DNA from: Bryobacter sp. CoA8 C33
Lineage (GTDB): Bacteria > Acidobacteriota > Terriglobia > Bryobacterales > Bryobacteraceae
Assembly (NCBI GenBank): GCA_019931185.1
Contig: JAINDK010000003.1
Location: 1 to 64,000, forward strand
Direction: 5' to 3'
DNA: 64,000 bases
The stretch's first letter is position 1. Each line of letters starts with the position of its first letter. Position numbers and translations under genes: made by a program. Positions 26,540 to 36,426 of the stretch are shown one piece after another. The notes under the pieces were generated by a model. The model made no database searches. It was not told the DNA's origin and was given only the letters and a program-made list of their open reading frames with translations.

Positions 26540-26962
26540 ATGAAATTCCGATTATTCCTCCCCGCCCTGTTTGCCGCCGTTTCTCTGTTCGGCGCCTCGC
26601 AGGAGGACGAATTGAGGGCCACGATCGAAAAGTGGAAAACCGCTGTCATCAACAAAGACCGCGCCACGATTGAAAAGCATACGGCCCCGAACGTCACCTA
26701 TTCCCATTCGAACGCCCTCATGGAAAACCGCGATCAGATGCTCGCTGCCTTCCTCTCCCCCGATATGGTCTATAAGGCCATGGACATGGCCGACACCAGC
26801 TACCGCTTCGCCGCCAATGTTGGCATTGTCCAAACGAAAATGACCGTTCGCAACGTGCAAAAGGGCGAACCCAAGACAACGCCGCTTTCCGTTCTGATGG
26901 TCTGGGTAAAAGAAAAAGGCGACTGGCGTCTCATGGCCCGCCAGACTACCCGGCTGCCATAG
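26540..26962 (+). CDS. secreted SnoaL/NTF2-like (DUF4440) protein
   Basis: The 140-residue product has a signal peptide (MKFRLFLPALFAAVSLFGAS) and a single NTF2-like cone-shaped domain (ELRATIEKWKTAVINKDRAT at the start, GDWRLMARQTTRL at the end). Members are small ligand-binding or enzyme-like pockets of unpredictable function. It is divergent from the hydroxyproline operon with 119 bases between them, and it is followed 23 bases later by the BON-domain gene. Their shared export signals suggest a periplasmic pair, but no joint function is known. Confidence 0.8.
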   Translation: MKFRLFLPALFAAVSLFGASQEDELRATIEKWKTAVINKDRATIEKHTAPNVTYSHSNALMENRDQMLAAFLSPDMVYKAMDMADTSYRFAANVGIVQTKMTVRNVQKGEPKTTPLSVLMVWVKEKGDWRLMARQTTRLP

Positions 26963-26985
26963 TTCCCGCTAGAATTGGGGGTGCC

Positions 26986-27594
26986 ATGACACGACGCATC
27001 TTTCTTCTTGCCTCCGTGGCTACCCCTTTATTGCCCCAAAAGACGGAAGCCGAACTTGTTGCCCGCATCCGCCGCGAACTCCTCTCCCTGCCTTACTACG
27101 GCTGCTTCGACTTTCTCACCTTCAAGCTGGAGGGAACGGCCGTCACCCTCGGCGGCTACGCCATGCGCCCCACTCTCAAGGAGGATGCCGCCCGCGTTCT
27201 TGATGGCATCGAACGCATCTCCAAGGTCGAGAATGAAATTGAAGTTTTGCCGCTCTCTCCCAACGACGACAAACTCCGCTGGGCCGTCTTCCGGGCTCTT
27301 TACCGGGACCCCGTTCTGAGCCGTTACGCTCCCGGCGGCGGCATCACCGGACCCTTCTCCCGCCGCCGCGGCGGCGCCTTTTTCGGCGGACCCTTCGAGC
27401 GCTGGCCCATGCCAGCCGGCACACTCGAGCCCCTCGGCGCCTTTCCCATCCACATCATTATCAAGGACGGCAATTGCATTCTTGTCGGCGTCGTTGCCAC
27501 CAAAGCCGACGCGGATCGCGCCAATATCCTTGCCAATGGTGTCGCCGGCTTGTTCAGCGTGAAGAACCTGATCACCGTCGAAAAGCAAAAATAG
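26986..27594 (+). CDS. secreted BON-domain protein
   Basis: The 202-residue product has a short export signal (MTRRIFLLASVATPLLPQ). The first BON-like domain is visible in GTAVTLGGYAMRPTLKEDAARVL and ISKVENEIEVLP, and a second incomplete one in IHIIIKDGNCILVGVVATKADADRANI followed by VKNLITVE. BON domains bind phospholipid or help stabilise envelope proteins. A glycine/arginine/phenylalanine-rich linker (about residues 110-135) joins them. It ends 4 bases before the stop of the convergent ctaA gene. Confidence 0.8.
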   Translation: MTRRIFLLASVATPLLPQKTEAELVARIRRELLSLPYYGCFDFLTFKLEGTAVTLGGYAMRPTLKEDAARVLDGIERISKVENEIEVLPLSPNDDKLRWAVFRALYRDPVLSRYAPGGGITGPFSRRRGGAFFGGPFERWPMPAGTLEPLGAFPIHIIIKDGNCILVGVVATKADADRANILANGVAGLFSVKNLITVEKQK

Positions 27595-27597
27595 TCG

Positions 27598-28467
27598 CTA
27601 CTCCAGCCAAACCGCCACCACGCATACCCATACCAACTGCGCTCCGAGCAAATGCGCCAATTGTAACCACTCCGGCGCGGCAAGCCAGATGTTAGCCAGT
27701 CCCATCACCGCTTGTAGGCCTACCAGGGCCACGGCTGCCGTCGTCCAGCCTGTCTTCATCCGTCTTCCCAGCCAGCCCATCACCCCAATAACGATCGCCG
27801 CGGTCAGGGCCGCCACCACCGGGTGCACAATCCGCAAGCGGACCAGGAAGTGCTGGCTCGCCGACAGTTCTTCCTTCACCTTGGCGATTAACTCGGGCCC
27901 CAGCGCGGGTTGCGACGGAAACAGCGTATCGCCCAGCGCTGTCACCGCACCCGTCGCATTCGTCATCACCAGGGCCGCCATCACCGCGTAAATTAGCCGC
28001 CCTGCTACTCCCGTCCGCCCTCCCGCGCCTGTCGCCCGTACCGCCGTGGCCACGGCGCAGAGCATCAATAGCATCGTGTTCACCAGATGCAGCGAGATCA
28101 CCACCGCCCGGCTCAGGGAAGCATCGTTGTCCACCAATTCTTTCTTCACTAGCACCGCGCCAATCAAGCCTTCCACCAGCAGAAAGAAAAACATGCCCAA
28201 CGCCCATCTCAGGGCTGCGGACCGGCTCCGCCAAGCCCACAGCACGATCCCAAGCCCCCATAATCCGCTCAACCCGCTTGTCAGCCTGTGTGTGAATTCG
28301 ATCATCGTTTTGATTCCCGGCTCGACAGGTATCACCACTCCCTGACAGGTCGGCCAGTGGTTCCCGCATCCAGCCCCCGAACCGGAAATCCGCACCCAGG
28401 CCCCAAACAGAATCACGAAGATCAGGTAGCCACAAAACGCCCAGCTAACCCGTCCAAGCCCGCTCAT
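27598..28467 (-). CDS. ctaA: heme A synthase (COX15/CtaA family)
   Basis: The start is the ATG at 28467, which forms an ATGA overlap with the rlmN stop; the 34-codon extension upstream lies inside rlmN. The 289-residue membrane protein has about eight hydrophobic helices and the family residues: [15 protein letters not shown] (loop with two cysteines), [25 protein letters not shown] and [10 protein letters not shown], giving the four conserved histidines. It would oxidise heme O to heme A for cytochrome oxidase. No cytochrome oxidase genes are nearby. Confidence 0.9.
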   Translation of the reverse strand: MSGLGRVSWAFCGYLIFVILFGAWVRISGSGAGCGNHWPTCQGVVIPVEPGIKTMIEFTHRLTSGLSGLWGLGIVLWAWRSRSAALRWALGMFFFLLVEGLIGAVLVKKELVDNDASLSRAVVISLHLVNTMLLMLCAVATAVRATGAGGRTGVAGRLIYAVMAALVMTNATGAVTALGDTLFPSQPALGPELIAKVKEELSASQHFLVRLRIVHPVVAALTAAIVIGVMGWLGRRMKTGWTTAAVALVGLQAVMGLANIWLAAPEWLQLAHLLGAQLVWVCVVAVWLE

Positions 28468-29501
28468 GCTCCGGCTCCAATTCGCACGAGTTTTTCTGGT
28501 TCGTTCATCCGTTTCAGTTGTCCACACGCCGCATAGATGTCGCGCCCGCGCGGCTTGCGCACATAACAAAGTAAGCTGCGCATCAGAATCCGCTGGAACC
28601 TTTCCACCCGTCCCGGCTCTGGTGTCTCATAAGGGATACCAGGACCCGGGTTCAAGGGAATCAGATTCACCTTTGCCGGTAATCCTTCGAGCAGGCTCAC
28701 GACGCGCGCCGCATCCTCGTCGCTGTCGTTCACCCCCCGCAGTAGCACGTACTCAAAAAAGATATGCTCTTTCGGCTTCAGCGGAAAACGGCGGCATGCC
28801 TCAATCAGGTCCGCCAAATGCCACTTCTTCGTGATCGGCATAACCTCCTGCCGCTGCTCCTCATGCGAAGCGTTGAGGCTAATGGCGAGCCTCGGCCGGA
28901 TCGTGGCCCGCCCCAGCTCCTCGATTTTGGGCACCAGGCCCGACGTCGACAGGCAGATGCGCCGCTCTCCCATTCCCACCCCGCGCTGATCGACCAGAAT
29001 GCGCGTTGCCTTCAGCACATTCTCCAGGTTCATCAGCGGCTCGCCCTGCCCCATGAGAACGATGTTCATGGTCCGGCTTTTCGGGGCCAAGCCATGACGC
29101 CGCATCACATGCAGCACTTGACCCACGATTTCCCCAGCAGTGAGATTGCGCTCCAGTCCCATCAGCGCCGTCAGGCAAAACTTGCAGTCCACCGGGCATC
29201 CCACCTGGCTCGACACACAAATCGTGTCGCGGCTGCCTTCCGTCATAAAGACCGTCTCTACCGTCTTGCCGTCGCCCAGCTCCATTAGGTAACGTACTGT
29301 CCCATCGCCGCTTACATATCGTCCGGCCTCGCGCAATTGTCCCGCCCGCAACTCCCCACGGAGTTTCTCCGGCACCGCCTCCGGGCTGAATTCGCCCTGC
29401 CCATAGACGGCGCCGAAAAGATTCCGCGCATGATACTTGCCGTACTGCGGCGCCAGAGCGGCTTCCATATCGGCCAGCTCCATTCCGATTAACTCACCCA
29501 C
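28464..29501 (-). CDS. rlmN: 23S rRNA (adenine-2503-C2)-methyltransferase RlmN
   Basis: The 345-residue radical-SAM enzyme has the cluster motif GCPVDCKFC (C-x3-C-x2-C), [28 protein letters not shown], the asparagine-rich [13 protein letters not shown] and the C-terminal [11 protein letters not shown], which carries the second mechanistic cysteine. It methylates 23S rRNA A2503 and some tRNAs. It begins at GTG (29501), with an in-frame ATG 18 bases later as an alternative. Its stop overlaps the ctaA start. Confidence 0.95.
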   Translation of the reverse strand: MGELIGMELADMEAALAPQYGKYHARNLFGAVYGQGEFSPEAVPEKLRGELRAGQLREAGRYVSGDGTVRYLMELGDGKTVETVFMTEGSRDTICVSSQVGCPVDCKFCLTALMGLERNLTAGEIVGQVLHVMRRHGLAPKSRTMNIVLMGQGEPLMNLENVLKATRILVDQRGVGMGERRICLSTSGLVPKIEELGRATIRPRLAISLNASHEEQRQEVMPITKKWHLADLIEACRRFPLKPKEHIFFEYVLLRGVNDSDEDAARVVSLLEGLPAKVNLIPLNPGPGIPYETPEPGRVERFQRILMRSLLCYVRKPRGRDIYAACGQLKRMNEPEKLVRIGAGA

Positions 29502-29523
29502 AATCCCATTATCACCGTTGCCC

Positions 29524-30618
29524 CTACGCCCCGGCCAATAATTGCTCCCGGTGATATAGGCTCCCTAAATCCGCCAGAATGCGCAACAATAACAGGCGCG
29601 CTTCCTCCGCCAAGGCTCTCGATCGGGCCGCCACCGCCTCTCGCTGCAGCGCCGTCAGCGCCTCCGTGTGCAAACGCACGAAGTCATGCGGATCCACCCG
29701 CAGCCTCTTCAATTCCGTGGCGAACTCCGCCGCCTGTTCGAGTACCCGGCTCTGCTCTTCAAACACAGCCGCCTGCGGCGCCGCATCGAGCAATTTCTGG
29801 TATCTTTCAATCAGCGCTAAACGCACCTGCCGTTCCACCACGACCGTGCCCGCTTTCAGCATCGACTCGGCCGCCAACATTTTCTCGCGCCGCGCATTCA
29901 CTTCCTCCCGGCGCTCGGCCGAGACGTCCGTAACTGTCCACACATAATACCGCCCGGCCGTGTCCTCAAAGGGAAAACAACTCACGTTCAGCGCTTGCGC
30001 GCCCTCGATCCCCCCCGCGTGTTCGTAAGCCACATGCATCCCTGGTTCCGCATGAAGCCCCGGCAACAATTGCTCTATCTCCCGGCCCAGCATCCACTCC
30101 CTGGTCCGCGCGAAAAGATTCTCTCCCGCCGTGTTCACCGCCAGAATCCGTCCCTCCTGGTCGGACAGCACAATCCCTTCTGCCACGCTCTCAACAACCA
30201 ACCGGTACCGCTCTTCAGCCTCCACTCGTTCCGTCACGTCGATATGCTGAACGATCACAAACCGCTCACCATCCTCCACGGTCGAACTCAACAGCAATTT
30301 GAACCAACGTCGTCCCCCGGGCGTGTCACAAGGATACTCACAATCAAAACCCCGCCGATCCCCATTCAAAATACCCTCAATTGACTCGGCCACATCCGCC
30401 GCGCCCTGGTCCCCCTGCTCCGCCGAACGCCGGCAAATTTCTACATAATTCGCGCCTGACAGGCAGGCACTCGTTCCTTCATTCTGCTCGGCAAAGCGCC
30501 GCCACTCTCGATTTACGTAGATGATCTCCGCATTCCGGTTTAGAACCGCAATCTCCGCCGGGATCGCGTCCAACACGGCCGAAATCCACTCCGGCCGGGA
30601 CAACTGCTTATCGGGCAA
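29524..30618 (-). CDS. PAS-PAS protein with a KaiA/RsbU-like C-terminal helical domain
   Basis: The 364-residue soluble protein has a first PAS domain (about 10-125, [21 protein letters not shown]) with a PAC segment ending in [21 protein letters not shown] second PAS domain follows (about 138-235, [20 protein letters not shown]). After a helical linker the C-terminus (about 270-364) has the pattern [10 protein letters not shown] then [13 protein letters not shown], similar to the KaiA-like / RsbU N-terminal fold. No kinase, phosphatase or cyclase output domain is present, so it may act as a partner-switching sensor. It starts at TTG with AGGAAA upstream, 22 bases before rlmN. Confidence 0.72.
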   Translation of the reverse strand: MPDKQLSRPEWISAVLDAIPAEIAVLNRNAEIIYVNREWRRFAEQNEGTSACLSGANYVEICRRSAEQGDQGAADVAESIEGILNGDRRGFDCEYPCDTPGGRRWFKLLLSSTVEDGERFVIVQHIDVTERVEAEERYRLVVESVAEGIVLSDQEGRILAVNTAGENLFARTREWMLGREIEQLLPGLHAEPGMHVAYEHAGGIEGAQALNVSCFPFEDTAGRYYVWTVTDVSAERREEVNARREKMLAAESMLKAGTVVVERQVRLALIERYQKLLDAAPQAAVFEEQSRVLEQAAEFATELKRLRVDPHDFVRLHTEALTALQREAVAARSRALAEEARLLLLRILADLGSLYHREQLLAGA

Positions 30619-30670
30619 TCTCTAATTTCCTTTTTCGCTTAATTGTACGTGGATTTGCGAATGAAACCGC

Positions 30671-32101
30671 CTACAAAAGAATTTCTTTTAATACATTTCC
30701 ATGCACATCGGTCAACCGCCGCTGCAATCCGTTGTGATACCACGTCAGCGACTTATGGTCGAGCCCCATCAAGTGAAGAATCGTCGCATGAAAATCATAG
30801 ATCGTCACCGGCTTCTCCACCGCCTTGTAGCCCATTTCATCCGTCGCCCCATAGCTGTAGCCGCGCTTCAGCCCCGGCCCCATCAGAAACGACGTAAAGC
30901 CTTCCGGGTTGTGGTCCCTTCCCCCTTCGCCAAGCCCCTGGCTGATCGGCAATCGTCCAAACTCGGTCGTAAACACCACCAGTGTTTCCTCCAGCAGCCC
31001 GCGCTGCTTCAAGTCGGCCAGCAGCGCTGCCGTGGGCCGGTCCAGGATCGCCGCATTCTTGTTGTGGTTCGCCACCAGATCCTCATGTGCATCCCAGTTC
31101 ACCCTCGGCTCGCCGAAGTGCCCTCCATTGTAAAGCTGCACACAACGTACCCCCTTTTCCACCAGCCTTCGCGCCAGCAAGCAGTTAAAGCCGTAGTCCC
31201 GCGTCACCGGGTCGTTCAAACCATACGCCTCTCGTGTCGCCTCGCTCTCTCCACTCAGGTCCGTCACCTCCGGCGCGCTCAATTGCATCCGCGCCGCCAA
31301 TTCATAAGCTCGTATGCGCGACACCAGCGCATCCTCTCCCGGGTTCGCCTTCAGGTGCTCTTCGTTCAATTCCCCGAGTAGGTCATAACTCGCCGCCTGA
31401 GCACTCGCACTCACCGCCGCGCCCGGCCGCAAATCGGCGATCGGCTCCTTCTGGTCGCCAAAGATCACCCCCTGATGCGCGGCCGGCAAAAATCCGTTCC
31501 CCCAGTTGGCCACTCCGCACGGCGGCAATCCCCGCCGGTCCGGTAGCACTACGAATGACGGCAGATTCCGGTTCTCCGTTCCGAGTCCGTAGCTGACCCA
31601 GGAGCCAATCGAAGGAAAGCCCTGAAAGATGAACCCTGTCGACATTTGAAAAATCGCCGGCCCGTGCGCATTGCTGCGCGACACCATCGAATGCAGAAAC
31701 GTCATGTCATCCACCAGCGCACCCATTCCCGGCAACAGGTCCGACACATACTTCCCGCTCTTACCCCGCGGCGTGAATTTCCACGGTGATTTCATCACCG
31801 TCCCGCGCTGCCCGAAGAATGGCGTAATCGCGTTCTCCCCCTTGGTTTCCTTACCATGATGCTTCACCAGTTGGGGCTTATAGTCAAACGAATCGATCGA
31901 GCTGAAGCCCCCGGGCAAGAAGATCATGATCACTTTCGTTGCCTTCGGCGAAAAATCCGGCTTCGGTTCACGCACCTTCACCGGGGCGGCCTCGGCCAGC
32001 ATCTGCGCCAGCGCCAGCCCGGCCAGCCCTCCGCCCATCTCCCACAATGCTTCTCTGCGGCTCAGCGGCCGGCTGCCTGCTTCACATCGCTTAGGGGACA
32101 T
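30671..32101 (-). CDS. DUF1501 domain protein, partner of the DUF1549/DUF1553 protein
   Basis: The ATG at 32101 (MSPKRCEAGSRPLSRREALW) overlaps the upstream gene by 11 bases, implying coupling; a longer open frame upstream lies wholly in the neighbour. The 476-residue protein has an N-terminal leader with LSRREALWEMGGGLAGLALA, a twin-arginine-like export signal. DUF1501 motifs follow: IMIFLPGGFSSIDSFDYKP, FLHSMVSRSNAHGPA, VQLYNGGHFGEPRVNWDAH, TTEFGRLP and DHNPEGFTSFLMG. The fold is related to sulfatases and phosphatases. It is always seen next to the cytochrome-domain partner; the function is not known. Confidence 0.9.
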   Translation of the reverse strand: MSPKRCEAGSRPLSRREALWEMGGGLAGLALAQMLAEAAPVKVREPKPDFSPKATKVIMIFLPGGFSSIDSFDYKPQLVKHHGKETKGENAITPFFGQRGTVMKSPWKFTPRGKSGKYVSDLLPGMGALVDDMTFLHSMVSRSNAHGPAIFQMSTGFIFQGFPSIGSWVSYGLGTENRNLPSFVVLPDRRGLPPCGVANWGNGFLPAAHQGVIFGDQKEPIADLRPGAAVSASAQAASYDLLGELNEEHLKANPGEDALVSRIRAYELAARMQLSAPEVTDLSGESEATREAYGLNDPVTRDYGFNCLLARRLVEKGVRCVQLYNGGHFGEPRVNWDAHEDLVANHNKNAAILDRPTAALLADLKQRGLLEETLVVFTTEFGRLPISQGLGEGGRDHNPEGFTSFLMGPGLKRGYSYGATDEMGYKAVEKPVTIYDFHATILHLMGLDHKSLTWYHNGLQRRLTDVHGNVLKEILL

Positions 32102-34640
32102 ACAAAAACTCATTCGTATTAAACAGCGCCCGCGCGTAGAGCGCCAATCCATGCCGCGCTATGAAGTCCCGCCCCAGTCTGGCCTCGCGTTCACTCGGCC
32201 GCCGGCCATACACCAACTCATAGGCCCTCTCGATCTGCCGGTCCCTTTGCGGCCCCGCCTCCTTCACCACGCGCTCGGCGAGCAACCCGGCCTGCCGCAG
32301 CACAAAGCCATTATTGAGCAGCGTCAGCGCCTGCACCGGCGTATTCGACACGCTTCGCTGCGGCGTTGCCACGCTCGGGTCCGGGCAATCAAAACTGTCC
32401 AGCAGAATTCTCTCCCCACCTCGCACCACAAACCGGTACACAGAACGCCGCCACACCTCCGGGCCATCGTTGTCGAGCGCTTCATAAATAAACGCTCCCC
32501 GGTCTTTCTTCTTCTGCAGCACAAACCCCGGGCCTCCCGCCGGCTCCAGCCGCAGTTGTCCGCTGACGGCAAGCATCGTGTCCCGTAGCGTCTCGGCGTC
32601 CATCCGCTTCAGCGGCATTCGCCACAACAGCCGGTTATCCGCATCCGCCGCGAACGCTTTCTCATTCATCGCCCCCGATCGCTGATACGCCTCGCTCAGC
32701 AGGATCTCCCGGTGCAACCACTTCAGACTCCATCCGTTCTCCATAAACCGCACTGCCAGCCAGTCCAATAGCTCCGGGTGGCTCGGCCGGTCTCCATTCA
32801 AACCAAAATCACTCGGCGTATTCACGATCCCATTGCCGAAATGCCAGTGCCACACCCGGTTTACAATCACCCTTGCCGTCAATGGATTCTTCTCGCTGGC
32901 AATCCAGTCCGCCAGACCCAGTCTTCTCTCCCGGTCCCCCGCTTCCCGGCTTAGGCCCATCCCCGGGTCCAGTTGCCTTACCGCGCTCAGTGCCCCAGGG
33001 CTGACTTGCTCCACCGGCTTTGCCACGCTCCCCCGCTCAAGCAAAAAAGCACGATCCATCGCCTTTGGCTTCGCGGCATAAATGCGCTCGGGCGGCGGTA
33101 TCCCCGCCAGTTCCGCCTCGATCCGCTTCCGCTCCGCCAGCAATTCCTTCCGCTCGGGCAACTCATCCTCGCGCACGCGTGGCATCTCCAACTCAAGGTC
33201 CCGCACATGGTCGAGCGAGGAACACAACTCCCGCCACTGCCCGTCCCCATCGAGCGCCTCCAGCCGGAATACCTTTGGCATCCCAACATTCCGCGCGGTC
33301 TTCCGGTCGCTCCACCATTCCACGCGCTCCACCGCCGCGCCGGCCGGGTTTGCCAGCTCCACCAGCACCGGCTCTTCCACGCTCGCCTTGCGCTCCGCCT
33401 TCCAACCATTCCACTGCAGTCCCGCCGGCTTCAACTCCAAATGCTCCAGCTGCGCCCGGTCCCCCTGCGCGCTCGTAATCACTAGCCGGAATTTCCGCGC
33501 CCGCGTCGATGCGAACTCATTCCAGTTCCACACCGGATTCAGCGGAATCCGCCGCCCACCTTTCCCCCGTTGTGCATCAAACGCCTGATAGCGCTCGAGC
33601 AGCAGCCGGGCCCGCGTCGGGTCTTCCACGGCGGCAATCCGCTGGTTTACTCCGGCCAGTCTCTCCCGGATCGGCTTCACCTTCGCTTCATACGCCGCCG
33701 CCTCGGCCTCACTGGCCACCTGTCTCGTCCCAAAAGTCACGCCCCCAAACACCGCCGTCAGCCGGTAAAAATCCTTGCTTGGAATCGGGTCAAATTTGTG
33801 GTCATGACACCGCGCGCAATTCACCGTCAACGCCTGAAACGTGTGGAACGTCGTCGTCGCCATATCGTCGAGCTCATCCACGCGCGCCGTCATCGCCAGC
33901 ACCTTGTCCTTGTTCAATTCCGCGCTCACTTGGTCCCAGGGCCCAGCCACCAGAAAGCCCGTCGCCGCCACGCCCCGCGCCTCTCCCGGATACATCAGGT
34001 CCCCGGCAATCTGCTCCTTCACGAACCGGTTGTAAGGCTTGTCCTGGAGCAACGACTCGATCACATAATCCCGATACGGCCAGGCATGAAAACGCTCGTA
34101 GTTATGTTCGCCACCATCGGTCTCCCCAAATCGCACCACATCCAGCCAGTGCCGCGCCCAGCGCTCGGCATAGCGCGGTGAAGCGAGCAGCTTTTCCACC
34201 GTTTCCCGGTAGCCCAACCCATAATCCTCCGGCTTCGGCGGCAAGCCGGTCAGATCAAAAAACAGCCTGCGGATCAGCGTCCGGTCGTCTGCCCTTGAGT
34301 TCGCTTCGATCCCGCGCACCCGCAACTTCTCCGCGATTGCTTCATCGATGGATGGCAGAGTCTCCTTCTTCGGGCTCATAAACGACCAGAATTCCCGCTT
34401 GTAGAGCAATGTCGGCGTACCGGCTTCGACCCACTGCCGGATTAATCCCAACTCTCCCGCCGTCAGCCGCCCCCCCGTCTTCGGCATTTTCCCGCTCTCC
34501 ACCATCGCCAACACCTTCGGACCCGCCTCGCTCAGCATCCGGGCTTGATGACAACCAAGGCATCGCGTGCCAACCAGTTCCTCCACTTGTGCTCCCATCG
34601 GGAGCACGAACAATGAGACCGTAAGCGCGACGATTCGCAT
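32091..34640 (-). CDS. DUF1549/DUF1553 protein with planctomycete-type cytochrome c domain
   Basis: The 849-residue product has a signal peptide (MRIVALTVSLFVLPMGAQ), a CLGCHQAR heme-type motif near residue 30, the DUF1549 block (LIRRLFFDLTGLPPKPEDY, RHWLDVVRFGETDGGEHNY) and a second CxxCH (CARCHDHKFDPI). A middle beta-rich region (about 330-470) resembles a carbohydrate-binding module. The C-terminal DUF1553 includes NPLTARVIVNRVWHWHFG. It is followed in coupled fashion by the DUF1501 gene. These pairs are typical of polysaccharide-degrading Planctomycetes, Verrucomicrobia and Bryobacterales. Confidence 0.9.
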   Translation of the reverse strand: MRIVALTVSLFVLPMGAQVEELVGTRCLGCHQARMLSEAGPKVLAMVESGKMPKTGGRLTAGELGLIRQWVEAGTPTLLYKREFWSFMSPKKETLPSIDEAIAEKLRVRGIEANSRADDRTLIRRLFFDLTGLPPKPEDYGLGYRETVEKLLASPRYAERWARHWLDVVRFGETDGGEHNYERFHAWPYRDYVIESLLQDKPYNRFVKEQIAGDLMYPGEARGVAATGFLVAGPWDQVSAELNKDKVLAMTARVDELDDMATTTFHTFQALTVNCARCHDHKFDPIPSKDFYRLTAVFGGVTFGTRQVASEAEAAAYEAKVKPIRERLAGVNQRIAAVEDPTRARLLLERYQAFDAQRGKGGRRIPLNPVWNWNEFASTRARKFRLVITSAQGDRAQLEHLELKPAGLQWNGWKAERKASVEEPVLVELANPAGAAVERVEWWSDRKTARNVGMPKVFRLEALDGDGQWRELCSSLDHVRDLELEMPRVREDELPERKELLAERKRIEAELAGIPPPERIYAAKPKAMDRAFLLERGSVAKPVEQVSPGALSAVRQLDPGMGLSREAGDRERRLGLADWIASEKNPLTARVIVNRVWHWHFGNGIVNTPSDFGLNGDRPSHPELLDWLAVRFMENGWSLKWLHREILLSEAYQRSGAMNEKAFAADADNRLLWRMPLKRMDAETLRDTMLAVSGQLRLEPAGGPGFVLQKKKDRGAFIYEALDNDGPEVWRRSVYRFVVRGGERILLDSFDCPDPSVATPQRSVSNTPVQALTLLNNGFVLRQAGLLAERVVKEAGPQRDRQIERAYELVYGRRPSEREARLGRDFIARHGLALYARALFNTNEFLYVP

Positions 34641-34979
34641 CGCCTATTACACTTATCACACGACCCGGCGCCGCATCTTCCAACCCAGCAGCAAAAGCGC
34701 TCTTCCCCTCATCGCCCACGAGCCCGGTGTACCCACAATCAGATCCTGTAAGTCCACCTTGCACAGCGCCACGATGCTCCCGTTTGGAGTGCCCACCCGA
34801 TCCAGTGCACTGTCCAGCAAATTCCATGCCGCGGTCAGATAGCCAGTGTCCGATCCTGCTAACCAAATTATGCACAGCAAGCGCAGCCTGACCGCTAAGC
34901 TTTGTGGCAACAGCGCATCCGCCATCGGCAGCCGGTGATTGTGCCAGTAATTTGGTCTTCGATATCTCTCCATTCGGCC

Positions 34980-35180
34980 CCGTTTGGCGCCGGGCCATCG
35001 CGCCATGAGTTGGTCGAAGCGATTGCGTTCCTGATACCGGGCCCCAAAGTGGATTTTGGTTTGCCCGCCGTGACGCGTAATCCTGGCGGCCAGATACAGC
35101 AGGCGCAAACGATTCGTGACAACAGTCCGATGCGTCAACTCGGGTACGGTGAGCGACTCTTCGCGCTCAAACAGCGCCAG
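34980..35180 (-). pseudogene. transposase C-terminal relic, probably IS1380-like
   Basis: A minus-strand segment reads ELTHRTVVTNRLRLLYLAAR followed by ITRHGGQTKIHFGARYQERN and a short RFDQLMARW tail. This pattern of basic strand, LYLAARI and a terminal arginine-rich segment is like the end of IS1380-family DDE transposases. No start or catalytic domain remains, since it abuts the truncated reverse transcriptase directly on its upstream side. The boundary on the left is uncertain; the frame stays open to 34656 but no longer looks like transposase. Confidence 0.5.
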
Positions 35181-35352
35181 CTAACCACCCGACGACAGCC
35201 GGTTCCAGAGCTTGTACAGGCTCCCGGTGAGCCGGGCCTCAAAGTCCTGGATCGACTGCCAGCCACCCCAGCCGCCCCTTGGTTGCCTTCACACGTTGAA
35301 AAGCCTCCCAGACAGCTGCCTTCGCCATATCAAATGGCTTTACCTTGTTCAT
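35181..35352 (-). pseudogene. group II intron reverse transcriptase (LtrA-type), N-terminal fragment with frame disruption
   Basis: From the ATG at 35352 the frame reads MNKVKPFDMAKAAVWEAFQR and VKATKG, the standard N-terminus of group II intron-encoded proteins. Around 35290 the frame is disrupted, probably by lost single bases. The adjacent frame then continues WQSIQDFEARLTGSLYKLWN RLSSGG before a TAG at 35181-35183. The homologous protein continues for another 350 or so residues, which are absent. The palm with YADD and the maturase domain are therefore gone. Confidence 0.72.
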
Positions 35353-36044
35353 GCGGCTCCTGCCGTTGCTGGGTTGCCGCCCGCCAAGGCTCGAATGCCA
35401 CAACCCCTTCGGTCCAGCGCCATTACAGCACCTTCGCCCCTACTACGGGTTGTTCTGCCCCTGTGTCCTCGCCTCGGTGCTCAGAGCCTGACGGGGATCA
35501 CCCCCTCGGCTTTCTCCCTTCGCATCGAAGCAATAAGTTCCCATGTTCCGTCAAAGAGCCTGATCCAGAGTCACGCCGCCTTCGAGCCGGATGCCGCCAA
35601 GGCCGGGCTTCAGGACTCCGCCATGACTGATCCCAGAGCGACCATCAGCCCCGGTTTCGACATCAACCATGCATTTTCGGCAGTTCATCGACGGTTCGCT
35701 TTCGCCCGTCTCTCTGGACCTTGCCTGATGGGATCACGTCCCTTCGTTTCCGCGACGCTCACCAACATCGCTCTTAACGGCAGCAACTCGCGGTGGTTTG
35801 AACCCTGATCCTGATCCCCGGCTTCGAGGGGCCCGCCCTCATCATCTCTCTCAGCTCCGCGACGGCCCAGCAGCTTGTCGGCGAACTCGGCTCGTCCATC
35901 CTGTCTCTTTCCAGCTGTTTTCAGTTCCTCGTGTGAAATTCGCGATACTTCCACTGGAACCGGCAACCGATGGCCTTTGTCAAACCCTCAGTTTATTCTC
36001 TTAACTTTATGCGGCCCATTGCCGCCACCGCGTTCGTGGCACAC
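35181..36044 (-). mobile_element. degenerate group II intron (5' ribozyme domains and start of the encoded reverse transcriptase)
   Basis: Minus-strand sequence from 36044 begins GTGTGCCACG, the GUGYG type of group II 5' end. The roughly 690 bases down to the reverse-transcriptase ATG at 35352 carry blocks I know from bacterial group II introns. Examples are ATGCGAAGGGAGAAAG (about 35510), CCCGTAGTAGGGGCGAAGG and CTGTAATGGCGCTGGACCGA shortly before the ORF. The encoded protein is truncated at 35181 and the 3' domains V and VI are missing, so the intron cannot splice. It appears inserted in an IS66 transposase gene. Identification rests on remembered sequence pattern, without folding. Confidence 0.72.
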
Positions 36045-36426
36045 GATGATGTGCGTACCTGTCGACCAGCATCCGCGCCAACAGTCACGGGCCATCCAGG
36101 CCACGATCGATCACCCTGCCCGGGGCAGGCGCCTGCACGATTCGCGAGCAGCATGAGCAGCTCAGCTTGGGCCGCACGATGCGAATCACCTTGAAGTAAC
36201 CCGGAACCAGGTCGAGCATCTCGCTGGTGTCTTCGCCCAGCCGTCGCAGCGCGCCACCACACTGGCTGCATTGCTGTTCGGCGGGGGCAATCGTCTGTTC
36301 TTCGCGGAGCAAGTCCGCCGGCAAAGGGCAGCGGGCAGGCAGGGACCGCGGCGCTGCGTCAGCGATGGGAGATGTTGCCGGACGGGCGGCTTCCGCCGTT
36401 TCCAGAGCCTCGAGGCGAAGTTCCCA
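36045..36426 (-). pseudogene. IS66-family transposase (TnpC) fragment
   Basis: The minus strand encodes an IS66 TnpC zinc-ribbon region: PADLLREEQTIAPAEQQCSQ then CGGALRRLGEDTSEMLDLVP, GYFKVIRIVRPKLSCSCCS and IVQAPAPGRVIDRGLDGP. An in-frame TGA (36085-36087) replaces the expected codon, after which LLARMLVDRYAHH matches the next IS66 block. Homology ends exactly where the group II intron begins (36044). Upstream it is bounded by a TAA at 36427-36429. It is therefore a dead, 5'-truncated IS66 interrupted by the intron. Confidence 0.8.

Noticed and set aside
34656-34979. Continuation of the IS1380-like frame toward the DUF1549 gene
   Set aside because: The frame stays open but the translation no longer resembles transposase, so it was not included in the relic.
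35212-35808. 198-codon plus-strand frame in the mobile-element region
   Set aside because: Such frames are familiar false genes antisense to group II intron RNA; the real information is on the minus strand.
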